Under the pieces are notes generated by a model, which was not told the DNA's origin, did no database searches, and saw only the letters and a list, made by a program, of their open reading frames with translations. The position numbers were made by a program, and so were the translations under genes. From contig NZ_JAANOQ010000009.1 in the NCBI RefSeq assembly GCF_011305415.1, positions 43,113 to 107,112 on the forward strand: DNA of 64,000 nt, in the 5' to 3' direction. Position 1 is the first letter of the stretch. Each line of letters opens with the position of its first letter. This stretch comes from Flavobacterium bernardetii. GTDB lineage: Bacteria; Bacteroidota; Bacteroidia; Flavobacteriales; Flavobacteriaceae. This document shows positions 44,201 to 52,845 of this stretch, piece after piece.

Positions 44201-46659
44201 CTGATTGGGTCATAACTTTTGATAAAAATTTAGGACCACAAATTTTCGACCAACCATCAACTAATGGACAGATACCATTTTTGTTGGATTACATTCCAAG
44301 TGATGAAATAAGTGGTATTTCTTCATATTTAACAACAAAACCAAATAGTGAAATTATAGGGTTGCTAAGTCCTCATTTTGAAGGGTTTGGTCTTGATGTT
44401 ACAAATCCAAAAGATATAGATTGTATTAATACAATTTTAGAGGATTTAAGAGCAATAAGTAGTTCTCTAGTGTTACAGATTAATTCAACAAAAAATAGAG
44501 CTTTTGAAGTCATTGGAACAGCTTTTTCAAAAAGAGTACTTGAAAAGAAAGGTTTATTAGAGAATGCTTTCATAGTTCCTATTGATTTACATCAAGAATT
44601 ATTTGAAAACTTATCTTCAAATTCTAAAAGTAGAGCAGATAATTTATTTATTACTATTAATAATGGTACGAGAGAAATAAATATTTCTGTATTGGAAATT
44701 AAATGTAGATCGTATTTAGGAGTTAATGAACGTGAAGAGTTAAAAGTGAAGATGGTTGAACAAATCGATAATACAATTTTAGCACTTAAAACGCATTTTG
44801 ATCCAAATATATTTAAGTCGGAAGATAGATTAGATAGAGAAATTAAAAACATTGAATTTAAAAAAATGCTTCAGTTTTATATTGAAAGAGCATATAGATA
44901 TAAGTATTTATCAGAAGTTGGATATAACACTTATATAAATTTTGTTCAAACGTTAAATGAAGGGTTTAATCTTAAATTTAATAAGGTTGGATTTATTTTT
45001 GATTTTTCATTTGAACAAAAGCACTTAAAACAAATCTTTGATGATTCAACAACAATTTTCACTTTTGGACATAAATTAATTACTGAAATTTTAGATGCTG
45101 ATTCTGATTTAAACACTCAAAGATTAGAAAATCAGGATTTAATAAAAGAATTAGGATCAGTTTTAAATTCAAATGATAAGTTAAAACCTTTCATACAAAA
45201 ATATAAACCAAAACTTAAAGTATTAAATGATGAACCTGTTATAAGCCCATATGAAGAAAATGAAGAAAGTATAGAGGATTCAACTTTTAAAGATGTTCTT
45301 ATTGTTGAAAATGAAAGCAAATATGATAATAATACTTCAATATCTGAAAATGAAATATTAAATAATCAGGACATTGATAATGAGATTCCATCTGTTAAAC
45401 TTGATAAGGGTGATGATAAAATTAATTCAGAATTAGATAATAATACTCCACCGGAATACGATATCCTTATTGGAAAGAATAGTGAATCTAATCAATATGG
45501 AATTTTAGGAACTTCAATACATAATAAAAAAATTGCAATTGATTTATCTGAAACCAATACAATTAGTTTATTTGGAGTCCAAGGTGGAGGAAAGAGTTAT
45601 ACTATTGGAACCGTTTCTGAAATGGTACTTAAAGAAGTAAATAATGTAAATTTATTGAAATCTCCTTTAGCGGGTGTAATTTTTCATTATAGTGAGAGCA
45701 TGGATTATGAACCAGAGTTCACATCGATGATTTATGAAAATAATGAAGAAAGAGAATTGAATATGCTTAAAGAAAAGTATGGAGCTAATCCTGATTCAAT
45801 TAAAGATGTAATATTGTTAACTCCTTCTGATAAAGTAGAAGAAAGAAAAAGTCAATTTCCATCAATTGAAGTCAAACCAATAGCATTTAATTCAAAAGAG
45901 TTAAATGTACAAGATTGGTTGTTCCTTTTAGAGGCAGTAGGTAATGATTCAGCTTATATAAAACAGTTGAAATTCATAATGAAGGAACAACGAAAAAATA
46001 TTACATTAGAAGGATTAAGAGAGAGTGTTGAAAATTCCGAATTATTATCAAACAGTCAAAAATCATTAGCTAGACAGAAGTTGAGTTTTGCTCAAGAATA
46101 TATTGATGATAATTATTATTTAAAAGATATAATTAAGCCAGGTAGGTTAATTATAGTTGACTTACGTGATGAATTTATTATTAAAGATCAAGCGCTAGGT
46201 TTATTTGTTATAATGCTTAATGTTTTCTCTGGTGTAAAATATTACAATGAAAAGGCTTTTAATAAGTTTATTGTTTTTGATGAAGCACACAAATACATGG
46301 ATAATAAAGATTTAACTAATAATATAGTTACGGCTATAAGAGAAATGAGACATAAGGGAGTTAGTATAATGATTGCTAGTCAAGACCCTCCAAGTTTACC
46401 AAACGAAATAATTGAGCTAAGTTCAATTGTTTTAGTACACAAATTTAATTCACCTCAATGGTTAAAGCATATACAAAAATCAATAAATCAATTGAGTAGT
46501 CTTTCTGCAAATGACATGAGTTTATTAAAACCAGGAGAAGGTTTTTTATGGGCATCAAAAGCAACAGAACAATCTATTACCAACAAACCAGTTAAGATTA
46601 TTACAAGACCCCGTTTTACAAAACATGGTGGAGCAACTTTGAAAGCAGATAGAGATTAA
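41224..46659 (+). CDS. Giant nuclease-HerA-like ATPase (MADS-like, MAD8 type)
   Basis: 1811 residues from the ATG at 41224; a GTG at 41164 gives a longer ORF overlapping the previous gene by 50 bp and is less likely. The first about 1000 residues have no recognised domain. A PD-(D/E)xK-like centre follows, with SVLEIKCRS (E1158, K1160). An acidic linker follows, then a C-terminal HerA/FtsK-type ATPase: Walker A GVQGGGKS (G1451-S1458), Walker B FIVFDEAHKYM (D1686, E1687) and an arginine/sensor region REMRHKGVSIMIASQD. Such ATPases move DNA or deliver it to a nuclease, so this is the probable restriction engine of the operon. Its stop overlaps the phosphatase ATG (TAATG). Confidence 0.87.
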   Translation: MLDNYKTIYYSKIVELISKIHHEEFSNAKPGHCMKITGLGEEQLLVLWENLKLSFSNIDSYIINDVEQKECNISATKLIELRNSQSKPLLILIPANNRTAAEDSYGNATFKEISLYNIENELTKVLLNSVPTEFKTVIKAIEDILKVSKTNNFKFISYLIGLEKNNYAKKSFGELLFFLDILPDVNLLDDMNLIRSRLTLNHKSCQLLSSFNKTIYERVENLEIEKDSIQKDLVELFKKESKVNTLNELVYVITNDYKNLWFDKWKIPNLNFNEVKLKVLEIRSTDFIEEEGRKVLKANSNNSSNVIIRFTTTPPPNQVNELKYFRVILMSVDGFSGQEMTTVRKLPNSNARQEYREAKIELNSNNMEEGSYFFKIIAEDENGNILNTNDDFYSDKVQENWEKNNKSIEFKASLNYKLESDTEDFEFVVEENTEKEDNQRKDKLFNVLQAYFKFNIDLLKDGEEEDFPIPSDKSNIWTNDDKPKHNSIFHINYNQKHNYQVIVSSKLRLIQNELLKNGNKLGYVKATLNNNQTALGLENLEFINSNLTDIAPKKLIDARSNLFNKIINSNTTENGIFETTNLAELKEEIKSYIDKFNSWIVDLNKKIVKTNIEDSEKESLKLLFSEIQFLDLVKIKAKLPNNETVSAVMLSPLHPLRLAWFYSLIDTFQIWHERSIKYKDHVKDWSKLQDVFLGKIQPSNNPFVFVDPSNFDNYEYTGEINFGWGIYFNSEYNKNKNSLVPVAHQLKQYFKSLLNITKETNIENEVSKSLVVKHLKNFLIQHPYTDKLVINLFNVGDAEKFAEAFVELSKNKEHVDTKFEVRIFVGNTSFIEPGNALRELINPDTNITEEAELFSQASVNRLFPKLRFSINSIEDFLINPISYNSHLSFLVNPFTPKITLTKPTVDFKSDFLNGLFVYNTTETSIDESIDLIKWINYVDVGKSKGSIVTSLFNNFQKNIACALASSDTDSLPAIQLELTDRDKVLISHLHEYSDWVITFDKNLGPQIFDQPSTNGQIPFLLDYIPSDEISGISSYLTTKPNSEIIGLLSPHFEGFGLDVTNPKDIDCINTILEDLRAISSSLVLQINSTKNRAFEVIGTAFSKRVLEKKGLLENAFIVPIDLHQELFENLSSNSKSRADNLFITINNGTREINISVLEIKCRSYLGVNEREELKVKMVEQIDNTILALKTHFDPNIFKSEDRLDREIKNIEFKKMLQFYIERAYRYKYLSEVGYNTYINFVQTLNEGFNLKFNKVGFIFDFSFEQKHLKQIFDDSTTIFTFGHKLITEILDADSDLNTQRLENQDLIKELGSVLNSNDKLKPFIQKYKPKLKVLNDEPVISPYEENEESIEDSTFKDVLIVENESKYDNNTSISENEILNNQDIDNEIPSVKLDKGDDKINSELDNNTPPEYDILIGKNSESNQYGILGTSIHNKKIAIDLSETNTISLFGVQGGGKSYTIGTVSEMVLKEVNNVNLLKSPLAGVIFHYSESMDYEPEFTSMIYENNEERELNMLKEKYGANPDSIKDVILLTPSDKVEERKSQFPSIEVKPIAFNSKELNVQDWLFLLEAVGNDSAYIKQLKFIMKEQRKNITLEGLRESVENSELLSNSQKSLARQKLSFAQEYIDDNYYLKDIIKPGRLIIVDLRDEFIIKDQALGLFVIMLNVFSGVKYYNEKAFNKFIVFDEAHKYMDNKDLTNNIVTAIREMRHKGVSIMIASQDPPSLPNEIIELSSIVLVHKFNSPQWLKHIQKSINQLSSLSANDMSLLKPGEGFLWASKATEQSITNKPVKIITRPRFTKHGGATLKADRD

Positions 46660-47342
46660 TGAAAATTTTATCACATACAGGCATAGGTCAAAGAGAGGCT
46701 AATCAAGATGTAATTCTAATTTCAGAATTACAAAATGATATGTCATTATATTTAGTGGTTGATGGTATGGGCGGCTATGAAAATGGCTATGATGCAGCAA
46801 AAATTATTATTGAGAATATTGATTCTTATCTTAAAACTTGTAAAGAAATAACATCAATAGAAATAGATGTTGCACTTAAAAAAGCAAATTTAGCAATTAA
46901 ACAGTTTAACGAAATAGAGTCAAGTAAGTCTGGCGCAACATTAGGAGCTATTATTAGGAGCAGCGATAAGTCATTAATTTTTTGGTTAGGTGATGTTACA
47001 ATTTGTCTTTTTGATGGTGATAATATTACTTTTAAATCAAAATCTCATACTCTTGTAAATTCACTTGTTGAATCAGGTAAAGTTATCTCTACTGATAGCA
47101 TAAACAAATACAAGCATATAGTGACAAAATCTATATCAGGTAAAAGAGAAATTATAGAAAAAGGTTTTTTTGAAATTTCAAATAATGATTACAATAAGTT
47201 TGTAATTTGCTCAGACGGAGTAACAGAAACAATTTCATTATTAGATTTTGTAAAAGTAGAAATAATTGAACTAAATAAATCGTTAGAAAACAGTTCAAAA
47301 GATAATTACAGCTATATTTTTGGATTTAATAAAAATTTATAA
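46659..47342 (+). CDS. PP2C-family serine/threonine phosphatase
   Basis: 227 residues. Metal-binding motifs of the PPM/PP2C family are present: GQREANQDV near the start, VVDGMGGYENG with D35, SGATLGAIIR, and the late FVICSDGVTETI. The N-terminal extension is absent, so it is a minimal catalytic domain. It overlaps the ATPase gene by one base, which couples its translation to that gene. It is the natural counterpart of the kinase in the same operon and would reset phosphorylation of a defence component. I do not recall a phosphatase as a standard MADS part, so it marks this as a variant. Confidence 0.88.
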   Translation: MKILSHTGIGQREANQDVILISELQNDMSLYLVVDGMGGYENGYDAAKIIIENIDSYLKTCKEITSIEIDVALKKANLAIKQFNEIESSKSGATLGAIIRSSDKSLIFWLGDVTICLFDGDNITFKSKSHTLVNSLVESGKVISTDSINKYKHIVTKSISGKREIIEKGFFEISNNDYNKFVICSDGVTETISLLDFVKVEIIELNKSLENSSKDNYSYIFGFNKNL

Positions 47343-47356
47343 AGGCATTTTTTTTT

Positions 47357-48205
47357 ATGGAACAATTGAACTTATTTGGCGACGAAGAAAAAAAGAAATC
47401 AATAGGAACCACTTCTGTTGGTTATACTTCTGCAAGCTCAATCCTTACTAAAGCTTCTGGTTTTATGGAAGATTATGATTTTACTCTAAATCCATATTCT
47501 GGATGTTCTTTTGGTTGCACATATTGTTATGCAGCTTTCTTTTCGAGAGATAAAGACAAAATGGATAATTGGGGCAAATGGATATCTGTTAAAGAAAACG
47601 CACTTTCACTGTTAATGAAACAACGTAAGAAACCGCTTCAAGACAAAACAATTTATTTGAGTAGTGTTACTGATCCTTATCAACCGATTGAAAAAGAACT
47701 TGAATTAACAAGAAATATACTTAAAGAACTTATTGATTATCATAATGTTAGGTTAGTTGTTCAAACCCGTAGCCCATTAGTAACTAGAGATATCGATTTA
47801 TTTAAAAAATTCAAAGTAATACAGGTAAATATGACTATTACTACTGATAGTGAAAAAGTTAGAAAAGTATTTGAGCCTTATTGTACTGGTAATAAACAAA
47901 GATTGAATGCAATTAAGGAAGTTAGTATTGCGGGCGTACAATCTTGTATAACAATGACGCCTCTTTTACCTGTTGATGATGCATATTCATTTGCTGAAAC
48001 GCTTCTTGAAACGGGAATTAAAAAATTTATTATTCAACCATTCCATAAGGATAAAGGAAAATTTGTAGCAGGTACTAGGGCTGAGGCAATGAAAATATTA
48101 AGCGAATATAATTGGGATGATAATGAATATCAAAGAGTCTTAAAAGTAATGCAACAACTAATTCCTAATTTAGGAATAGGTAAAACCGGATTTGCACCAA
48201 TATAA
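47357..48205 (+). CDS. Radical SAM protein of the spore photoproduct lyase-like family
   Basis: 282 residues. The iron-sulfur motif CSFGCTYC (C53, C57, C60) binds the 4Fe-4S cluster that cleaves SAM. YTSASSILTKASGFMEDY, followed by LNPYSGC, and the later TDPYQPIEKELELTR, are typical of the SPL-like radical SAM proteins (the Rv2578c / SplB branch). Their substrates are unknown except for DNA lesion repair by SplB itself. It sits 14 bp after the phosphatase gene and 1 bp before the helicase gene, and is probably on the defence transcript. A role in DNA repair or base modification is plausible but unproved. Confidence 0.85.
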   Translation: MEQLNLFGDEEKKKSIGTTSVGYTSASSILTKASGFMEDYDFTLNPYSGCSFGCTYCYAAFFSRDKDKMDNWGKWISVKENALSLLMKQRKKPLQDKTIYLSSVTDPYQPIEKELELTRNILKELIDYHNVRLVVQTRSPLVTRDIDLFKKFKVIQVNMTITTDSEKVRKVFEPYCTGNKQRLNAIKEVSIAGVQSCITMTPLLPVDDAYSFAETLLETGIKKFIIQPFHKDKGKFVAGTRAEAMKILSEYNWDDNEYQRVLKVMQQLIPNLGIGKTGFAPI

Positions 48206-48206
48206 T

Positions 48207-50672
48207 ATGACAAAAGAGCTTCTAACACAATGGGTATTCAATCAAAAAGAGACAATAGATGAATGTATTCAACAGGCTTCTTATGATTATTGGTTGGCCA
48301 ATAAAGAAGAGGATAATATTGTATTTGATATTAATGAATGTAGTAATGAATGCTATGCTTTATCTCAAAATAAGGATTTATGTTATGATAGACCGTCAAT
48401 TGGTTTTACTTATTCTTTATGGTACCACGGCAGAAGAGTTAATACATTTTTAAAGTATTTCATAGAAATTATTTACGAAGCAAGAAATGAAGAGGAAATT
48501 ACCATTTATGATTTAGGAGCAGGCACTGGGGCAATTCAATGGGCTTGTGGCTTGGTATATGTTGGAATGAAAGCGATAAATTGTAAATGTCCAAAATTGA
48601 TAATTATAAATATTGATACCAGTCCATTTATGATGGATTACAACAGGTCATTTCTATGGCCAAATTTCATTAAAAATTATCCTGAAGCAATAAATATTGA
48701 AATTGAATATACATTAAATTCATGGAACAATACCCAAATTAATAGAGCTTCTAATAATTGGATAACTGCAAGTTATTTGTTTGATCATTCCGAAAATGTA
48801 GATAATCTTAAACAAGATTTTTTAAAGCTTTTAGAAAGTTTCCAGCCACAAAAAATCCTTCTTCTGTCTTCTTATAACAAAAGGCATTTTACAACACAAT
48901 TATCGCAGACTTTAAAAGAAAATAATTATGCACTTAAAGAAATAGAAAGTGATTTACTTTTTTCTGGAACAATGACAGCATCACTTGTAGCAAGAAATTG
49001 GTTCAGGCAAAATCAATCTATTGAGTTTTTAGGAACACCAACTTGGAATGATAATGCTTTGTTTGGAGCTGTACTTTCTAGTACGGCACCATTATTCAAT
49101 CTTTTCGGTCGTGAAGAAGCTACCAAAATTGATTTATACAATCCACCAATAAAAGTAAGGAGAGAGATTATATTGAATCCACAGCAAGAAAGTGCATCAG
49201 TACCAGATGGAAGACCTACAATAATTACTGGTCCAGCTGGTTGTGGTAAAAGTGTTGTTTTAACGGAACGCATAGCAAAAGTGGTTGATATTCATGTTAA
49301 AACCAATCAATTAGACAAATTAAGTGTATTAGTTACAACTTTTAATAAGCAACTATCATACTATTTACAAAATTGGATTATTGAATTGTTAGATGCAAAA
49401 AAAATTAAGCATACCAAACACGATGAATATGGAATTCAAATAGAAGGCTCTAATTTTGTCAATATAATGATTTACCATTTTGATGTTTTACCAACTAGGT
49501 TATGGAAAATTTATTCATTAGTTGATTATCCATTTCACGATGATACGTTGCAATTTGACAATTACCATAGAATGATTGTGCGCTCTGCAATTGAAGAAAT
49601 AAAATTAGAAGATAAAATTACAAATAATGAATTTGATAATATATTAAATCAAGACTATATTTTAGACGAATATCATAGAATTATTTATGGTTTAGATTAT
49701 TCTTCTGAAGAGGTATATCTCAATTCTCCGCGTAAAGGAAGGCCGAGATTGCCTTATGATGGACCTAGTAGGAAATTATTATTTAAAACGATAATTCGAT
49801 ATTTAGAAAAACTAGAAACTTCTAAACATTCATCAATTTTTACCAGAAGACATAAATTTCTAAAAAAATTAAAGACAGAGAGTTTTAATAATCTTTTTGA
49901 ATATATTTTTGTGGATGAATTTCAAGATTGTACTCAATCAGATTATACAATTTTCTATAGATTAATTAAAAACCCCAATAACCTTATTCTAGCTGGAGAT
50001 TACGCTCAAGCTGTTCATATCGGTAAAGTATCAGATATTCCAAGAGATACTGACGAAACGACTGAAAGAATGAGAAACAGAAATTATTTGAGGCTAGATG
50101 GCTCATACCGATTACCATACAGAATTAGTGAAGCTATTAAAAGAATATCCGAAAACATCAAAATTAATGGTCAAGAAGATACTGATGTAATTACTCCATA
50201 CAAAGGTGCTCCTCCTGGCGCTAGACCAATTTTAGTTTTTGCTGATAATGATGTTGAAATGTCAAATAAAATAATCAATATTGCTAATTCATTTAAGAGT
50301 TTTGATATTATTGATCTAGAAAGCAATCCAAAAAGGAAAATCACAATCCTTGAAAAAGATTATAATCTAACTAATTCAATCAATAGAATTAATATTGATA
50401 TAGCTGAAACGGATACTATTTTAAGATTAAAAGGGATGGAAAAAACTTGCGTGTTATGGTCAACTAAAATAAAAATTGATGATGAAGATGAAATTAGTAA
50501 TTTCATTTATACAATACTTACAAGAACATCTGGATTATTAATTATTGCATTATACAGCGAAATGGAGACCAAATATATTGATATAATAAATCAATTAAGA
50601 AAAGACAGGATTTTGATTTGGGATAATCAAACTAAAGATTTTATAAATAATAATTATTTGAAATTAAATTAG
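48207..50672 (+). CDS. Methyltransferase-like / UvrD-type SF1 helicase fusion
   Basis: 821 residues from the ATG at 48207; a TTG at 48192 would overlap the previous gene. The N-terminal 300 residues contain a Rossmann methyltransferase-like motif DLGAGTGAIQW (D102-W112), then a regular alpha/beta pattern. The C-terminal half is a superfamily 1 helicase: Walker A GPAGCGKS with K348, Walker B FVDEFQDC (D570, E571), LAGDYAQAVHIG, and LDGSYRLPYRISEAI (motif IV-like), ending in a C-terminal 2B-less core. I know of no standard defence family with this exact order. It is the last gene of the operon; the stretch 50673-50839 after it is empty. Confidence 0.78.
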   Translation: MTKELLTQWVFNQKETIDECIQQASYDYWLANKEEDNIVFDINECSNECYALSQNKDLCYDRPSIGFTYSLWYHGRRVNTFLKYFIEIIYEARNEEEITIYDLGAGTGAIQWACGLVYVGMKAINCKCPKLIIINIDTSPFMMDYNRSFLWPNFIKNYPEAINIEIEYTLNSWNNTQINRASNNWITASYLFDHSENVDNLKQDFLKLLESFQPQKILLLSSYNKRHFTTQLSQTLKENNYALKEIESDLLFSGTMTASLVARNWFRQNQSIEFLGTPTWNDNALFGAVLSSTAPLFNLFGREEATKIDLYNPPIKVRREIILNPQQESASVPDGRPTIITGPAGCGKSVVLTERIAKVVDIHVKTNQLDKLSVLVTTFNKQLSYYLQNWIIELLDAKKIKHTKHDEYGIQIEGSNFVNIMIYHFDVLPTRLWKIYSLVDYPFHDDTLQFDNYHRMIVRSAIEEIKLEDKITNNEFDNILNQDYILDEYHRIIYGLDYSSEEVYLNSPRKGRPRLPYDGPSRKLLFKTIIRYLEKLETSKHSSIFTRRHKFLKKLKTESFNNLFEYIFVDEFQDCTQSDYTIFYRLIKNPNNLILAGDYAQAVHIGKVSDIPRDTDETTERMRNRNYLRLDGSYRLPYRISEAIKRISENIKINGQEDTDVITPYKGAPPGARPILVFADNDVEMSNKIINIANSFKSFDIIDLESNPKRKITILEKDYNLTNSINRINIDIAETDTILRLKGMEKTCVLWSTKIKIDDEDEISNFIYTILTRTSGLLIIALYSEMETKYIDIINQLRKDRILIWDNQTKDFINNNYLKLN

Positions 50673-50839
50673 TTTTAGTAATTATCTCATACAACAGCAT
50701 AAAAATTGCTTATTGCCTGGGCCATTTGTATAAGTATGAAGGTATTCCTAACATCAATTATTAGTTTGTTTCATTTCGCTAATTTCATTTTTTTAGTAAC
50801 GTATTGTATCTTGTAATAGTAATTTTTAAAAGTTATTTT

Positions 50840-51955
50840 ATGGAAACTATTGGAGTAACAAGAAAGGAGTTTTATGATATAATCTGGTCAATATCACTTT
50901 CTAAATTGACAGAGCAGTATGCACTTTCAAATGAAGGTATCAAAAAACTCTGCAAACAATTTGAAATACCAATGCCGGATAATGGATATTGGATGAAACT
51001 AAAATTCAATAAAGCGGTTAAAAAACCAAACTTCAATTCCAACTTTAGTGGAGAAGATAAAATTACTTTAACGAAAAGGGAAGAAGGAAATCTAGTGAAC
51101 GTAGACCAAACGCCACAAACTATACGAACAAAGGAAATACTAAGTGATCCCAAAGCACCTTTGCTAGTTCCAGATAAATTAACCAAACCAGACATTCTTA
51201 TAAAAAATACTAAAAGCGAACGTGAAAACAGAAAAAAGAAAGATTTTTATCGAAACGACAAAATAGATACAGTTTCAATATATGTGGAAGAAAATAATTA
51301 TTGCAGAGCGCTTCGCATTATGGATAGTTTCATCAAACTACTTAGATTTAGGAAACATTCCTTTAGTCGAGATATTAATAATAGAGGGCCACTGATTGAT
51401 GTGGATAGTGTATTATTTCATTTTAGTATTAGGGAGAAAACCAAAAGAGTTCCATCAGAAAAAATATATGAATCTTCTACCTATATCCCAACAGGTGTAT
51501 TGATTTTGAAAATCGGAGAAAGTTATAAAAGTATGGAATGATCAGATGGTTATATGAGATTAGAACAGCAATTAGCTAAAATAGTAGCCAAAATTGAACT
51601 AGAAGCAATAAAAGAATTAGAATGGAGAGAAAGATGTAGATTAAGCGTAATAAAAAGAGAAGAAGAGCGAAAAACAAGAGAGGAATTTGAAGCACGTAAA
51701 GAAAAAGAATTTGCCAAAACCAAAAAACTTTTTTCAGATTCAGAAAAATTCAACAAGGCAATTATTTATAGAAACTACATAAATGTTACAGAACAAAAAG
51801 CAATAGCTGAAAATAATTTAACTGATGAGTTGAAAAGTTGGATAAAATGGGCAAAGGATAAAGCAAATTGGATTGATCCCTTTATAAATAAAACTGATGA
51901 ATTGTTAACGGAGAAAGATAAAGAAGAACTTTTTTCTATATATTCTATACGATAA
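50840..51955 (+). pseudogene. Unrecognised protein gene split by an in-frame TGA
   Basis: The upstream part reads METIGVTRKEFYDIIW from the ATG at 50840 and ends at TGA (51539-51541). The same frame continues without a gap: SDGY, then MRLEQQLAKIVAKIELEAIK, to a stop at 51955. The bases around the stop (GAA TGA TCA GAT GGT) suggest an original tryptophan codon TGG (E-W-S-D-G). The second part is a charged helical C-terminus. The intact product would be about 372 residues with an N-terminal helix-turn-helix-like segment (LTEQYALSNEGIKKLCKQFE). The function is unknown. It is a decaying island gene unless the stop is read through. Confidence 0.6.
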
Positions 51956-52027
51956 AGAGGTGGTTTATTTAATTGATTGTTATATGTTTATATCCATTCA
52001 AAAAAAGAATTAAATAAAATAAATTAA

Positions 52028-52606
52028 GTGGTAACCAATAAACTCAAAATAAATATTTTAGGAGAAGCCTGGATTCTAAAGCAATTAGTATTTTCGAATG
52101 AGCTTTTACATGCTTTTAAGGAAGTCGCTGCAAGAATGAAACAGCCTTTGACTGAAGTTTTAATAGATCCTTTCTTTTATCATTATCTCAAAAACAAAAC
52201 CATTCAATCTATTGATGATTTACAAGGAAACTCAATAGAGGGGCTTATTAATTCACACAAAAATCAAATAGAAATTTGGTATAAAAATAAAAAGGTTAAA
52301 AAATTAAAAATCAATGATTTAAACGAAGAATTACTTTTGTTCCCGTTGTACAACACAACAATAAAAAAGACAAATCTTAATTTAGAAAAAGGTATTTATA
52401 TTGAGCAAAAAGAAATCGGTTTAATTGGTAGTTTTGAAATCAACACTGACAACTTTAATATTGATAATTTAGAATTTCATTTACTCCAAGCAAACGAACA
52501 AACTATTTTGGAAAAGTTGGTTTATAAGAATCAAGTTTTAGCTTGTAAGAAGAAAGATTCTTTAATTACATTTCAAAATTGTTTTAAAATAAATTGTCCA
52601 ACTTAA
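52028..52606 (+). CDS. Hypothetical protein
   Basis: 192 residues from a GTG start, soluble, with a mix of helix (LHAFKEVAARMKQPLTEVLI) and beta-rich second half (GLIGSFEINTDNFNIDNLEF). No family recognised. It is the last gene before the right island end and is followed by a hairpin at 52751-52777. No promoter was identified. It may be a remnant or a small accessory gene. Confidence 0.5.
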   Translation: MVTNKLKINILGEAWILKQLVFSNELLHAFKEVAARMKQPLTEVLIDPFFYHYLKNKTIQSIDDLQGNSIEGLINSHKNQIEIWYKNKKVKKLKINDLNEELLLFPLYNTTIKKTNLNLEKGIYIEQKEIGLIGSFEINTDNFNIDNLEFHLLQANEQTILEKLVYKNQVLACKKKDSLITFQNCFKINCPT

Positions 52607-52750
52607 TAAAAAGGATAATTTAATCTGTTGATAATTTTAAGTTAAAAGCTAATAACATTAAAATGGTATAGTAATCATAATATATTTTTCTAAAATAATT
52701 AATAGTCGTATATTCGCTATAACAATTTTAAATGAATGTTAATAACAATT

Positions 52751-52777
52751 GAAAATCCACCTTCAAAGTGGATTTTC
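52751..52777 (+). terminator. Hairpin at the right end of the island
   Basis: Perfect 10-bp stem GAAAATCCAC / GTGGATTTTC with a 7-nt loop, followed by GAGTTTTAT. It would stop transcripts leaving the island before ndh. The rest of 52607-52894 holds the TGAGTAAAT motifs, a right-end repeat and no gene. Confidence 0.6.
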
Positions 52778-52802
52778 GAGTTTTATGTAAATAGTTGTTT
52801 TG

Positions 52803-52824
52803 TGAGTAAATCTTATGAGTAAAT
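52803..52824 (+). repeat. TGAGTAAAT motif pair at the right island end
   Basis: TGAGTAAAT at 52803-52811 and 52816-52824, 13 bp apart. Together with flanking T's the first copy makes a 13-bp match (TTTGTGAGTAAAT) to 24878-24890 at the left end. Confidence 0.45.
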
Positions 52825-52845
52825 TAAAAAAATCAATATAAATTA

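Noticed and set aside
35185..46659. BREX type 2 / Pgl system, because of a NERD-kinase protein like PglW
   Set aside because: No PglZ alkaline-phosphatase-like gene, no PglX-type stand-alone methylase and no BrxL/PglY order. The HsdM/HsdS pair and MAD7/MAD8-like genes fit MADS better.
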